From assembly GCA_964474455.1 (NCBI GenBank), contig CAYYSU010000017.1, positions 1 through 51,393 on the forward strand: DNA of 51,393 nucleotides, in the 5' to 3' direction. This stretch comes from BM520 sp964474455. Its GTDB lineage: Bacteria > Bacteroidota > Bacteroidia > Bacteroidales > BM520. The position numbers were made by a program, and so were the translations under genes. Under the pieces are notes generated by a model. That model worked only from the letters and a program-made list of their open reading frames with translations. It did no database searches and was not told the origin of the DNA. Positions within the stretch are counted from its first letter, which is position 1. The number at the start of each line of letters is the position of its first letter. Shown piece by piece: positions 18,901 through 27,789 of the stretch.

Positions 18901-20259
18901 AAAACACTCTCCGAGACCGCTGTGCAGTATTCAGAGGGTAAGCTGTCAGTGGGGTCACTAACCTGGAGTATGACTAACGTGGTGTGGACTTGCCTGAAAG
19001 ATCTGGGAGCAAATATCCCATTTATCAAGGCCTTGAAGGTATCAAAAGTTATGGTTGACATTACTATAGATATTGTGAACCAGTATAATGCTGATCAGGA
19101 ATGCCAAAAATATAAAGTGAAGGATAAGAAACATCGCCATTTTGCCGCCGTAACCTCTCTCGACCCCAATGAAATTCAGGGACCGGAGGGTTTTACCGAT
19201 GATCATTATATCGCTGATGGTGAGATGAATTATACTGTCTTCTTTGAAAATAAAGCTTCCGCAGGAGCCAATGCTGTAGAGGTGTTTATTTATGATACGC
19301 TATTAGCAGAGCTATATGATTATAAGACTTTTAAATTTGAGAAAATCTGGATAGCAGGATCTTTATATGATGTTATTGCTGATGGATATACATTTGCTCA
19401 GGATTTGGATATGCGACCAAATATTAATTGTATCGTAAGGGCTTCGGGAATATTTAATCCCCAGAGTGGTATTGCATATTGGCATTTTATGAGCCTTGAC
19501 CCTGTTACCATGGATATTACAGAGGATCCTGATGCAGGATTCCTGCCTCCAAACAACGAAAAACCTGAAGGAGAAGGCTTTGTAAGTTATTCCGTAAATC
19601 TCTATGACTCGTTCGTGAATGGGGATATGATAGATGCTAAAGCGACGATAGTATTCGATTTTAATAATCCTATTGTTACCAATATTTTTACAAATATCAT
19701 TGACCTTGAGGCTCCGGTTAGTTCGGTATATGATATACAGCCTTATAATGAAGAATTACATGAAATATTCTGGCAGGCTACAGATAATGGTGCAGGTGTG
19801 GAATACTATAATATTTATATATCTGAAAATTATGGTGGATGGGAATTATGGCGCAACCACTCCATGAAGTTATCGGATACGCTCAGAGCTGATCCGCAGC
19901 ATAATTATCGTTTCTTTGCTCAGGCAGTTGACTTCCTGGGAAATGAAGAGCCGGTTAAAGGATATGCGGAGATGGTGCTGGGCCTCGATAACTATGGCAA
20001 TGAAGGTGTCGCCTTTAGGATTGCTCCAAACCCTGCCGACAAACGGGCTTCTGTGATATGTGTTCTGGAAAATCAACAAACAATTGACATAGAGGTTTAT
20101 GCTATCGACGGTCGAGTTATTTATTGCGAAAAGCAAATCTTTTTATCGTCGGGCAAACAGCAAGTGGATATCGATGTCTCATCCTTTACACCCGGTATTT
20201 ACAATATGATAATTCGCAGCGAGCAGGGTGTTAGTACAGGGAAAATGATTGTGAAGTAG
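15976..20259 (+). CDS. T9SS-exported multidomain protein with five PPC-like repeats and a PKD domain
   Basis: This is a 1427-residue secreted protein. A Sec signal peptide ends near residue 29 (KISFAQ). Five beta-sandwich repeats of the pre-peptidase C-terminal (PPC) type follow, at about 30-143, 144-267, 268-391, 392-515 and 516-635. Each has a DWYT/DWFS strand, an SGTYYL/AGKYYLKV-type strand and a PYS..GSY ending. A PKD domain lies at about 640-715 (YSWDFDDGTTS). An IPT-like region and an alpha-helical Cys-containing segment (about 935-1050) lead to a SLDPNEIQGPEGF motif (about 1061) seen in large bacterial surface proteins. The last 75 or so residues form a type A T9SS sorting domain (APNPADKRASV ... 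GIYNMIIRSEQG, ending KMIVK). No catalytic domain was recognised, so a binding, adhesive or matrix role is likely (inference). It diverges from the kinase operon. Confidence 0.85.
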   Translation: MKKLNSKQYYFAIVIVFLFTMFAKISFAQDNEPNNTPEQANPVTLGVTFTGSVFEVGDEDWYTVTIPEEGTLKAKSSGVDINDYYIQLVDVDAARVISTREVYPLGEVDSVYATNLQSGTYYLRVYPYSSNTGTYSLTADFIPALLPNDQEPNNSYEQAQEFPMNSETTGRINYVYDNVADLEDWFSITIPEEGTLKIVSESPDCSDYYIRLIDVDGEEVLDYTEVYPITDIDSVYKTNLQAGKYYLKVSPYSTRHGSYRITNIFTPALLPNDAEPNNVVADANEFPLNSETTGRINYVYDNVADMEDWFSITTPEEGTLTIVSESPDCSDYYIRLIDVDGEVVLDYAEVYPITDIDSVYKTNLQAGKYYLKVSPYSSHHGSYRVTNTFTPALLPNDDEPNNTAEQAEELLINDETTGRLNYVLNGVFDDVDWYYIETPDDGELKVISTSPDNSDYYIRLIDVDKERQLARSEVYPLGDIDSVLISYLQAGKYYIKVTPYSTKHGSYELKSVFTPALFDSDTEPNDTFETAQVMSADTAFTGRINYIYDNVRDHDDWFSITLPQNGGLKVVTASPDCNDYYIRIVDQDGETVIAYDEVYNQPSSTIYGWNLVGGATYYVHIYPYSTRFGSYNVEIEFQPEPQPAFSFEQHLMNVLFTNESKYAVSYSWDFDDGTTSNQVNPSHEFPGPGAYEVTLTATSPNGDNEFSKFVEFRGIQKIEGTHGGNSAPATVTIFAGGLNNQSLPILRKGSNEIAGTEILFPKPGEIQAVFDIDGAELGYYDVIIQNPGEPDMVLSQAYLVEESSEPDIFVEVNGRSRALINRWSTYTINIGNRGNTDAFYRILWLCVPDSVEFKNLTFDLGVYDDPETAEYLADCPPYWELDTLGTEPFNGRLYGIPLQKIPADYTYSIDIRVKAVEDFQIAAFTTDPWFVPDDYSKTMTYNECVAWAMATMLRDKLVEQLTGLIPGADCVYGSIKTLSETAVQYSEGKLSVGSLTWSMTNVVWTCLKDLGANIPFIKALKVSKVMVDITIDIVNQYNADQECQKYKVKDKKHRHFAAVTSLDPNEIQGPEGFTDDHYIADGEMNYTVFFENKASAGANAVEVFIYDTLLAELYDYKTFKFEKIWIAGSLYDVIADGYTFAQDLDMRPNINCIVRASGIFNPQSGIAYWHFMSLDPVTMDITEDPDAGFLPPNNEKPEGEGFVSYSVNLYDSFVNGDMIDAKATIVFDFNNPIVTNIFTNIIDLEAPVSSVYDIQPYNEELHEIFWQATDNGAGVEYYNIYISENYGGWELWRNHSMKLSDTLRADPQHNYRFFAQAVDFLGNEEPVKGYAEMVLGLDNYGNEGVAFRIAPNPADKRASVICVLENQQTIDIEVYAIDGRVIYCEKQIFLSSGKQQVDIDVSSFTPGIYNMIIRSEQGVSTGKMIVK
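16405..17520 (+). repeat. Three in-register 372-bp tandem repeats within the exported protein gene
   Basis: Units start at 16405, 16777 and 17149, each beginning with codons for ALLPND and each exactly 124 codons long. Units one and two are nearly identical over long stretches at the DNA level; unit three is more diverged. A fourth, more distant unit follows from 17521. Each unit encodes one PPC-like domain. Confidence 0.9.
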
Positions 20260-20304
20260 CTTTTGTATTCTATAGCGTAACCACGGTGGTGTCGTGTTAA
20301 AAAA

Positions 20305-20333
20305 AAAACCGCTACACAGGTAGCGGTTTTTTT
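20305..20333. terminator. Bidirectional rho-independent terminator
   Basis: An 11-bp perfect stem (AAAACCGCTAC / GTAGCGGTTTT) has a 4-base loop. It is flanked by an A-run on the left and a T-run on the right, so it works in both directions. It lies 46 bases after the exported protein and immediately after the tRNA-Gln gene on the other strand. Confidence 0.9.
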
Positions 20334-20334
20334 G

Positions 20335-20407
20335 TTGTCCGACCAGGGCTCGAACCTGGACTCTTCTGAACCAGAATCAGACGTGTTGCCAATTACACCA
20401 TCGGACA
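20335..20407 (-). tRNA. tRNA-Gln (anticodon CUG)
   Basis: All four arms can be drawn on the minus strand. The acceptor stem is TGTCCGA/TCGGACA. The D stem is GTGT/ACAC. The anticodon stem TCTGA/TCAGA has loop TTCTGGT, giving anticodon CTG for the codon CAG. The T stem is CCAGG/CCTGG with loop TTCGAGC. The discriminator base is A and the CCA tail is not encoded. The gene is alone and terminates at the bidirectional hairpin 20305-20333. Confidence 0.95.
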
Positions 20408-20482
20408 ATTTTATAAGAGGCGACAAAATTAAGCTTTCTTCACAAATCTGCAAAACGGAAAGGATGATTTTAAAAAAATAAG

Positions 20483-23353
20483 TTAAAGATATTTATCCAG
20501 CAAGCTGTATAGGTGTTCTTTTTTTATTGGTTTTGGAAGATAATCAGAGCACCCTGCATCCAATGATATCTGCTTATCATCACTCATAGCATTGGCTGTT
20601 TGTGCAATAATGGGCATGTTGTATCCCATTTTGCGTAGCCTTCTGGTAGCTTCAAGTCCATCCATATTTGGCATTCGTATATCCATAAGAATTAGTGATA
20701 TGTCCTCTTCCTTGACTATCTCTATAGCTCTCTCCCCATCGGAGGCGTGTGTACAATCCAGATCTCTGATTTTTAGAAGTGTTTCTAGAAAATAGAAATT
20801 TGTCATATCATCTTCAACCACAAGAACTTTACTGCCATATTTTGTTTTTTTTGCAGTTTGTATATATGTGTATGGTTTGTTGTGCTGCCACTCTTTTAGA
20901 TGTCTGTTTTGGCTCTCAATTAGTGGAATAGTAAAGAAGAATGTAGAGCCATTTCCCGGTTGTGATTTTACCCATATCTGTCCTTTCATCTTCTCGACTA
21001 TAGCTTTCGCGATGGATAGTCCAAGTCCGCTGCCCTGATATTCCCTGGTATGCGATTCGTCTACCTGCCTAAACCTATCAAAGATTAAAGATTGCTTGTT
21101 TGTGGGTATGCCTATTCCGGTATCTTTCACATAAAACAGGATGTGTCTGTTTTGTAATTGATATCCAATCTCAATATATCCTTCGCTGGTAAATTTTATG
21201 GCGTTGATTACCAGGTTGTTAATGATCTGGTTAAACCTAGGTATATCCACATGTAGAATGATGTCTTTTGAATTATCCGGAATATTTAATCTAATATCCA
21301 GGTTGTTTTTATTTCTTTTTATCTTTTCAAGTTCATAAAAGGCTCGCAACTCCTGAAGTAGCTCATTGACAAGGATGTCGTTATTTTTAAGTTTTAAAAT
21401 TCCAGCATCTATTTTGGAGAGGTCAATGATTTCATCAATAAGAGCCATCAGATCTTTGCTCCTTTTGATTACGATACTAATATATTCCTGCGCCTGTACC
21501 GACTCAATATCCGTATCTTTTAGCAATTCAGAGAATCCAAGGATAGCATTCATTGGCGATCTGATTTCGTGCGACATATTTGCCAGGAAGGAGCTCTTTA
21601 AATTATCAGCCTCTTCAGCTTTCTCCTTGGCAATGCGCAGATCGTTTTCGTAATTGATTCTTTGAATGGCTATAGCCAAATGTTCTGATACAAATTCCAG
21701 CAGCTGTTTGTCTTCATTACTATAATGTATGTTCTTTTGATACGACTGAACTACTATTGCCCCTATTGTGTCATTTCCGATTTTCAGTGGAACCCCAAGC
21801 CAGGATTCGCATATTTTTCCTATCAGGTCAATATCACCTTGTCTATGGATTTGTATTATCTCAGCTTGATTTATTAAAAGCGATTTACCATTATGTATCA
21901 TATACCCGGTGAGCGATTTGCCCACAGGGTACTCATCAAAACCACACTTCTCGTCGGCAATGTACACCAGTTGCACCGAGTCTGTTTCTTTGAGATACAA
22001 TGCAATAAATAAATTCTTAGTGTAAATAACATTATTAAGAACCATATGAATGTTTTTATATAGCTCTTGTGGGTTGTTTGATTGTATCGTTGCATCAGAA
22101 ATGTCAAATAAAGCTTTTCTCAACTGAAAAGCCTTTTGCAGTTTTGAATGATCAGAAATAAACCCTTCCAGGTACTCTACTTCGCCATTTTTATTTTTTA
22201 CAGCATGCCCTACTTCATTGACCCATATTTGCTTGCCGTCAGGTTGTTCGATTCTGTAGTTGAATTCCCACTGGGCATCCTTTGTAATAGCATCCTCAAT
22301 GCTCTTTCTCAATTGTGTTTTGTCATCTTCAACAATTATTGATGCGAAGCTTCTTGCACTATTGTTGATTAATGATGATTCATGATATCCTGTTAGATTT
22401 TGACATTTTGCTGACAGATACTCCATTGTCCAATGGTCATCATTCGCACATTTATAAATAACACCCGGGATATTGTTTATGAGAAGGGACAGCTCTTTTT
22501 GGTTCTTTTCAAGTCTTTCTCGATACTGTATATTCGTAGAAACATCCCTATAAATTCCATAGATTGCCACCAATGTGGTATTCATATATACCGGTGCTCC
22601 CAGTATATCTACATATATCTTTGTTCCGTCTTTTCGATATCTTACTGATTCAAGGTTTACAGTTATTCCTTTCCGTATCTGTGCAGTGATATCCTCAGCC
22701 TCGGAAAATCTCTCCCCGTGAGCCAAAAGTTTGTTGAGATTCTCTCCAATTATTTCATCTTCAGAGTATCCAAATATTTTTTCAAAAGCCGGGTTTGATT
22801 GTTTTATGATGTTATTTTTATCAGTAATTACAATAGCCTCCGGTGCCGACCCCAATAAGGCATTTAGAAATGAAGATTCATGTTTAAGGGCTTGTTCCTT
22901 CCTTTCCAATTCCAAGCTGAGGTTAGTCTGTTCTGTTATATCGAAAGCAAAACCAAAAATTACAGTTTTGTTATCAATTATTGCTCGTGTTGAGGATGTT
23001 TTTGCTACTTTAATTTTTCCGCTTCGGGTATTGAGTTTGAGTATATTTGAAAAAATTTTATCAGCGGTATGTCCATCATTAAATTTGTCTCTGTTAATCG
23101 ACTCAATATCAGATATATGCACAACATCGTAGAAGTTGAGCTGCATGAGTTCCGGGATCTCATACTCCAGAAGAGTGGCTAATTTTTTGTTGATAAAAAT
23201 AATATTACCGCTTTCATCAACGCAGTATAAGCCAGCATCCATTTCAGCAATTAGATTATCAAGCAAGGATTTATTAGCCTCTGCGATTTTTAATATTTCA
23301 TGATGAATAAATTCATAATCATGTTTGTCAAATTCAATTGAATCAATAGGCAT
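20483..23353 (-). CDS. Cytosolic hybrid histidine kinase: PAS x3, GAF, HisKA-HATPase, receiver
   Basis: This 956-residue sensor kinase has no transmembrane segment. Three PAS domains lie at about 30-150 (GLYCVDESGNIIFINKKL), 155-275 (AIVITDKNNIIKQSNPAFEKIFGYS) and 285-410 (YKCANDDHWTMEYLS). A GAF domain spans about 420-570. The kinase core has His595 in NMSHEIRSPMNA, NLVINAIKFT, DTGIGIP and GSGLGL. A C-terminal receiver (about 838-955) has LILMDIRMPNMDG. PAS and GAF inputs suggest sensing of a cytosolic small molecule, redox state or second messenger; none can be named. It appears monocistronic, about 75 bases from the tRNA gene. Receiver-ended kinases like this need a histidine phosphotransfer protein, which is not encoded nearby. 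Confidence 0.92.
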   Translation of the reverse strand: MPIDSIEFDKHDYEFIHHEILKIAEANKSLLDNLIAEMDAGLYCVDESGNIIFINKKLATLLEYEIPELMQLNFYDVVHISDIESINRDKFNDGHTADKIFSNILKLNTRSGKIKVAKTSSTRAIIDNKTVIFGFAFDITEQTNLSLELERKEQALKHESSFLNALLGSAPEAIVITDKNNIIKQSNPAFEKIFGYSEDEIIGENLNKLLAHGERFSEAEDITAQIRKGITVNLESVRYRKDGTKIYVDILGAPVYMNTTLVAIYGIYRDVSTNIQYRERLEKNQKELSLLINNIPGVIYKCANDDHWTMEYLSAKCQNLTGYHESSLINNSARSFASIIVEDDKTQLRKSIEDAITKDAQWEFNYRIEQPDGKQIWVNEVGHAVKNKNGEVEYLEGFISDHSKLQKAFQLRKALFDISDATIQSNNPQELYKNIHMVLNNVIYTKNLFIALYLKETDSVQLVYIADEKCGFDEYPVGKSLTGYMIHNGKSLLINQAEIIQIHRQGDIDLIGKICESWLGVPLKIGNDTIGAIVVQSYQKNIHYSNEDKQLLEFVSEHLAIAIQRINYENDLRIAKEKAEEADNLKSSFLANMSHEIRSPMNAILGFSELLKDTDIESVQAQEYISIVIKRSKDLMALIDEIIDLSKIDAGILKLKNNDILVNELLQELRAFYELEKIKRNKNNLDIRLNIPDNSKDIILHVDIPRFNQIINNLVINAIKFTSEGYIEIGYQLQNRHILFYVKDTGIGIPTNKQSLIFDRFRQVDESHTREYQGSGLGLSIAKAIVEKMKGQIWVKSQPGNGSTFFFTIPLIESQNRHLKEWQHNKPYTYIQTAKKTKYGSKVLVVEDDMTNFYFLETLLKIRDLDCTHASDGERAIEIVKEEDISLILMDIRMPNMDGLEATRRLRKMGYNMPIIAQTANAMSDDKQISLDAGCSDYLPKPIKKEHLYSLLDKYL

Positions 23354-23455
23354 TACTGGCTGTATATATATTTATATTGTAGCTCTTTTGGCTATAAACC
23401 CTAAAAATAGTATTTATTTTTGAATAACAGAAATAAAAATGATTTTTCAAAAAAC

Positions 23456-25864
23456 CTACAGTATATCAGGATATTGCGAAGGATTATTTTTATTCATAAT
23501 GGAATAAATTGCTTCAAAAACATCCTCAGCATTGGGGTTTGAGAAATAGTCTCCATCCGTGCCATAAGCTGCTCGATGATCGTTTGCGGTGACGGTAACA
23601 GGCTGCTCGTCAAGGTGGTAGTATCCGCCTTGTTTTTCAAGAACCTGCTGCATCATAAATGCTGTTGCTCCTCCGGGCACATCCTCATCAAAGAATACAA
23701 CCTTATTTGTACTCTTTATTGATTGCAGAATTGTGTTGTCCAAATCGAAAGGTATCAGCGACTGTACATCTATGAGCTCCACTGATATGTCATAAGGTTT
23801 TAACTGTTTAATAGCATCTTCTGCAATCCTTACACACGAGCCATACGTCACAAGAGTTACATCATTTCCATTTTGCAACACCTCTGCGTGTCCGGGAATA
23901 ATTCTGTATTCACCGATATTTTCCGGCATCTTTTCCCTCAGACGATAAGCGTTCAGTGGCTCAATTATCAATGCAGGTTCGTCGGAAGCCATAATAGTGT
24001 TGTAGAACCCTGCCGCCACAGTCATGTTTCTGGGTACTAATACGTTCACTCCCCTGATAGAGTTTATTACCATGGATAGTGGTGACCCGGCATGCCATAT
24101 ACCCTCCAGCCTGTGTCCGCGGGTACTGATAATAACAGGTGCTTTCTGGCGTCCTTTGGTGCGGTACTGCAGTGTCGCAAGGTCGTCGCTGACAACCTGA
24201 AGGCCATAAAGCAGATAATCAAAGTATTGTATCTCTGCCACAGGTCTGAGCCCGCGCATGGCCATGCCAATAGCTTGCCCGATAATGGAGGCTTCTCTGA
24301 TTCCGGTGTCGTAAACCCTCTCCATACCATATTTCTCCTGAAGACCTTCCCAGGTTTGGTTTACTCCGCCTATCATTCCCACATCTTCACCAAAAGCGGT
24401 CATCTGAGGGTATTTATGCATCAATATATCGAAATTATCCCTGAGGATTTCACGGCCCGGCACCAGTGGAGCATCAGAAGCATACGTAGGAGCAATAGCA
24501 TCAATATTTTTTATGGCCTCTTTGGAGTTGCTGTACAGATGAGAACTATATGCCTGGCTTCCTTCCTTGTGTTCCTTCTCAATCCATTCCCTTACATCAG
24601 CTTTTAATGTGCTATGTGCCATTGGACACGAAGAGCAGATATTTCGTAATACCTTTCTTGCTGTTGCCAGACTATCTTTTCTACCGGGGTTTCCTACCCG
24701 TTGTAACTCCTGTATTGCTATTTCAAGATCCGGTGTGGCAGAACAGGAACAAGTACGTTTCTTCAGAATCTTGACAAGATCATCGCGCTTCTCTTTCATG
24801 GGCATGATATATCGTTTCCATGCTGAAAGCCTTGCTGCCTTTGTCTCATTAAGAGCTTTTTTATTTATCTCATTAAGCTCCTCATCCGTTGCAATGCCAT
24901 TATCTGTTATCCACCTTTTCATTTTGATAATACCATCATTTTCTTTCTCCCACTTCAAACGCGCCTGATTTTTATAGCGTTCGTGAGATCCTGAAGTGCT
25001 GTGGCCCTGTGGTTGCGTTAACTCTGTAAAATGAAATAGTACCGGAATCTGCTCTTTTCGGCAGATATCAATGCCTTCATGATATGCGTCGATGGAAGAA
25101 GCATAATCCCAGCCTTTAGTGTTATAAATTTTCACTCCCGGTTTTTCATCCGTAGCTTCCATCCCGCTAAGTGCTTCGGAAATGCTCTCCTTTGCAGTCT
25201 GGAGTTTTTTTGGTACAGAGATTCCATAACCATCATCCCATACAGATATAGCCATTGGTACCTGTAGCACAGCAGCAGCGTTCATCACCTCAAAGAAATG
25301 ACCCTCAGAAGTGGATGCATCCCCAATGGTTCCAAAAGCTACTTCATTACCATTAACGGTAAAATTATTATAACTCTTATTTTCCGGATTATTGCGGTAA
25401 AATTTTGATGCAAGTGCTAAGCCAAGTAGTCGTGGCATTTGTCCTGCCGTTGGCGAGATGTCAGCAGAACTATTTTTTTGTTTTGTAAGATCATTCCAGC
25501 TCCCTTGACTATCTAAACTGAATGTCGAAAAGTGGTTGTTCATCATACGCCCTGAAGAGGCTGTATTGTGGGTTGTATTAGTATCCCCATATAGTTGAGA
25601 AAAGAGCTCCTCAGGGGTTATCAATCCGGCGGCGAGCATAAAAGTTTGGTCACGATAGTATCCCGAGCGCCAGTCACCATCTTTAAAAGCACGCGCCATG
25701 GCAAGTTGTGGGATCTCTTTTCCATCGCCAAGGATTCCGAATTTCGCCTTGCCGGTGAGAACTTCTTTTCGCCCGAGATAGCTTATCTCACGGGATAAAA
25801 CAGCGATATAATAATCGTGGAGAATATCTTCTTTTGATAATTGTAGTGATGTGTATCTTTTCAT
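23456..25864 (-). CDS. Fused alpha/beta E1 of a branched-chain-type 2-oxo acid dehydrogenase
   Basis: This 802-residue protein joins the TPP-dependent E1 alpha subunit (about 1-360) and beta subunit (about 460-790). The complex decarboxylates 2-oxo acids such as 2-oxoisovalerate and passes the acyl group to lipoyl-E2. The alpha part has the TPP/Mg motif GDASTSEGHFFEVMNAAAVL and SHERYK. The beta part has FGEDVG, EIQYFDYL, RGHRLEG, TYGS and FFDEDVPGGATA. Such fusions are common in Bacteroidota. Between the halves is an insert of about 90 residues with CSCS near 371 and CSSC near 410, unusual for E1 and perhaps metal- or redox-linked (inference). E2 and E3 genes are not in the window. Substrate range beyond branched-chain type cannot be told. 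Confidence 0.88.
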   Translation of the reverse strand: MKRYTSLQLSKEDILHDYYIAVLSREISYLGRKEVLTGKAKFGILGDGKEIPQLAMARAFKDGDWRSGYYRDQTFMLAAGLITPEELFSQLYGDTNTTHNTASSGRMMNNHFSTFSLDSQGSWNDLTKQKNSSADISPTAGQMPRLLGLALASKFYRNNPENKSYNNFTVNGNEVAFGTIGDASTSEGHFFEVMNAAAVLQVPMAISVWDDGYGISVPKKLQTAKESISEALSGMEATDEKPGVKIYNTKGWDYASSIDAYHEGIDICRKEQIPVLFHFTELTQPQGHSTSGSHERYKNQARLKWEKENDGIIKMKRWITDNGIATDEELNEINKKALNETKAARLSAWKRYIMPMKEKRDDLVKILKKRTCSCSATPDLEIAIQELQRVGNPGRKDSLATARKVLRNICSSCPMAHSTLKADVREWIEKEHKEGSQAYSSHLYSNSKEAIKNIDAIAPTYASDAPLVPGREILRDNFDILMHKYPQMTAFGEDVGMIGGVNQTWEGLQEKYGMERVYDTGIREASIIGQAIGMAMRGLRPVAEIQYFDYLLYGLQVVSDDLATLQYRTKGRQKAPVIISTRGHRLEGIWHAGSPLSMVINSIRGVNVLVPRNMTVAAGFYNTIMASDEPALIIEPLNAYRLREKMPENIGEYRIIPGHAEVLQNGNDVTLVTYGSCVRIAEDAIKQLKPYDISVELIDVQSLIPFDLDNTILQSIKSTNKVVFFDEDVPGGATAFMMQQVLEKQGGYYHLDEQPVTVTANDHRAAYGTDGDYFSNPNAEDVFEAIYSIMNKNNPSQYPDIL

Positions 25865-25906
25865 TGTAACATGTTTTTGTGTTATAACAACAACAATGGC
25901 ATTTTG

Positions 25907-27202
25907 TTAAAATCGCATGGCAGTGGAGATGGATGTTTTTGCCCAAATAGTCATTAGAATACTTCTTACACCCATCATAAGAATAAAAGCGAGCCATAAG
26001 CCATGGTTTCCGATCATGTTATGTGAAAGATAATATACGGGAAAAAAGAAACCCAGTGTGGCAATAATCATAACGTTACGCATCTGTTTAGAGGCTGTGG
26101 CTCCGATGTACACTCCATCCCAGATAAATGCCGGGAAGGTTACCAGTGGTACCAAAATTATCCATGGGAGGTAAGGGCTTGCCGCAGCAATAACGTCGGC
26201 TTTGTTTGTGAGGGCTCTAAGAAGTAGGCCGTGTCCGGCTAGATATATCAATGAAAATGCAATACTAAGTCCTGCCGCCCAGGAGAAAATTATCCGAATC
26301 ATCTGCTTTAGACGTTTGTAATCTGATGACCCTAAGAGTTTACCTGTCAGAGCCTCAGCGCTATATGCAAATCCATCGAGAAAGTATGAGAATATTGTGA
26401 AAAATTGTAGTAATAGTGTGTTGACAGCTAATATCGTGTCACTCTGTTCTGCCGAAGTAATGGTGAAAAAGGATAATGCAACGATTAGAAGTAATGTTCT
26501 GATAAAGAGATTTCCGTTGACTTTAAAGAACTCTCTTAGCTGCAATATTCCTTTGGTGGTAAAGTGCTTTTTTAGTTTTCCATAATATCTGAATAAAAAG
26601 AAAAGCGCTAAAAACAGACCGCAGTATTGCGCAAGAACTGTCCCCAGTGCTACGCCATCAGAACGCATATCAAAAACTATAATAAAGAGAAAATTGAAGC
26701 CTATGTTAAGAATGTTTACAACGATAGTAATAATCATGGGAATGCGGGTGTTCTGCATGCCAATGAACCATCCTGTTAATGCGTAAAGGGATATTGTTGC
26801 AGGAGCTGCCCAGATACGAATAGAGAAATATACGTTTGTAAGTGCTTCCACTTCGGCACTTCCATCAACCACAAGAAAGCTTAGCCTGGCAATAGGAGTT
26901 TGTAGTAATAACAGTAAAGAGGCCGATACTATGGCTGCCAACATGGCTTTCGACAGGTGCATCACCACTTGTTTTAGATCTCTTTTTCCCAATGATTGTG
27001 CAGTGAAACCTGTTGTTCCCATGCGCAAAAATCCAAAGAGCCAATATATGAAGTTGAAGATCATTCCGCCCAGGGCAATGGCTCCAAGATCTTGCAATGA
27101 CCCCAGATGACCCATCAGAGCAAGATCCGCAAGCCCAAGTAATGGCACACTCAGGTTGCTGATAATATTTGGAACTGCTAGATTTAGGACACGCTTATTC
27201 AT
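25907..27202 (-). CDS. MATE family efflux transporter
   Basis: This 431-residue inner-membrane protein has about 12 hydrophobic helices. The N-terminal LAVPNIISNLSVPLLGLADLALMGHLG is the typical MATE opening, and a GWFIGMQNTRIPM motif sits in the middle. MATE proteins export drugs or metabolites in exchange for Na+ or H+. The sequence resembles the DinF-like branch; the substrate is unknown. It is 42 bases upstream of the E1 gene on the same strand, so co-transcription is possible. Confidence 0.88.
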   Translation of the reverse strand: MNKRVLNLAVPNIISNLSVPLLGLADLALMGHLGSLQDLGAIALGGMIFNFIYWLFGFLRMGTTGFTAQSLGKRDLKQVVMHLSKAMLAAIVSASLLLLLQTPIARLSFLVVDGSAEVEALTNVYFSIRIWAAPATISLYALTGWFIGMQNTRIPMIITIVVNILNIGFNFLFIIVFDMRSDGVALGTVLAQYCGLFLALFFLFRYYGKLKKHFTTKGILQLREFFKVNGNLFIRTLLLIVALSFFTITSAEQSDTILAVNTLLLQFFTIFSYFLDGFAYSAEALTGKLLGSSDYKRLKQMIRIIFSWAAGLSIAFSLIYLAGHGLLLRALTNKADVIAAASPYLPWIILVPLVTFPAFIWDGVYIGATASKQMRNVMIIATLGFFFPVYYLSHNMIGNHGLWLAFILMMGVRSILMTIWAKTSISTAMRF

Positions 27203-27255
27203 GGCGGATTATTAAATCTGCAAAGTAAAGTAATTACCAGCTTCTAATGAAATAT

Positions 27256-27789
27256 CTATTCCGTTAACCAGGTGATGACTTCCTCGCTTGCGGGCTTCTT
27301 CTTTGTGGGAATAACATCCACCAGATTTCCGTTCTCATCAATAAGATATTTTTGAAAATTCCATTTTACAGATGAGTTTTTTACACCATTCTTCTCCTTT
27401 TCTGTTAACCATTGGTAAACAGGATGTTTATCTTTGCCTTTGACAGATATTTTGGACATCATCGGGAAGGTGACTCCATACTCCAAACTGCAGAATGTGG
27501 CAATCTCTTCGTTCGTGCCCGGCTCCTGACCCATGAAGTTATTGGCCGGAAATCCAATTATTGTAAAACCGGAATCTTTATACTCTTTGTATAGTTTTTC
27601 AAGATCTTCATACTGAGGAGTAAATCCACATTTAGATGCGGTATTTACTACCATAACTTTCTTCCCTTTCAAAGAACTTAAATCGAAATCATTACCTTCA
27701 ATATCCTTTACGGTGAAATCATGAAAGGTAGTTTGAGCCATAATACCCGTCGCTGTAATCATAATAAGTAATGTAAATATAGTTTTCAT
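27256..27789 (-). CDS. Glutathione peroxidase family protein, exported
   Basis: This thioredoxin-fold peroxidase of 177 residues reduces hydroperoxides. A signal peptide (residues 1-18, ending GIMAQ) suggests a periplasmic location. The peroxidatic residue is Cys54 in NTASKCGFTPQYE, not selenocysteine. The second family motif reads GFPANNFMGQEPGT, keeping the Gln but with Ala where most bacterial members have Cys (GFPCNQF). The Trp/Asn motif KWNFQKYLI is intact. Lacking the common resolving Cys, it may use another thiol or a partner for recycling (inference). It is 53 bases upstream of the MATE gene. Confidence 0.92.
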   Translation of the reverse strand: MKTIFTLLIMITATGIMAQTTFHDFTVKDIEGNDFDLSSLKGKKVMVVNTASKCGFTPQYEDLEKLYKEYKDSGFTIIGFPANNFMGQEPGTNEEIATFCSLEYGVTFPMMSKISVKGKDKHPVYQWLTEKEKNGVKNSSVKWNFQKYLIDENGNLVDVIPTKKKPASEEVITWLTE

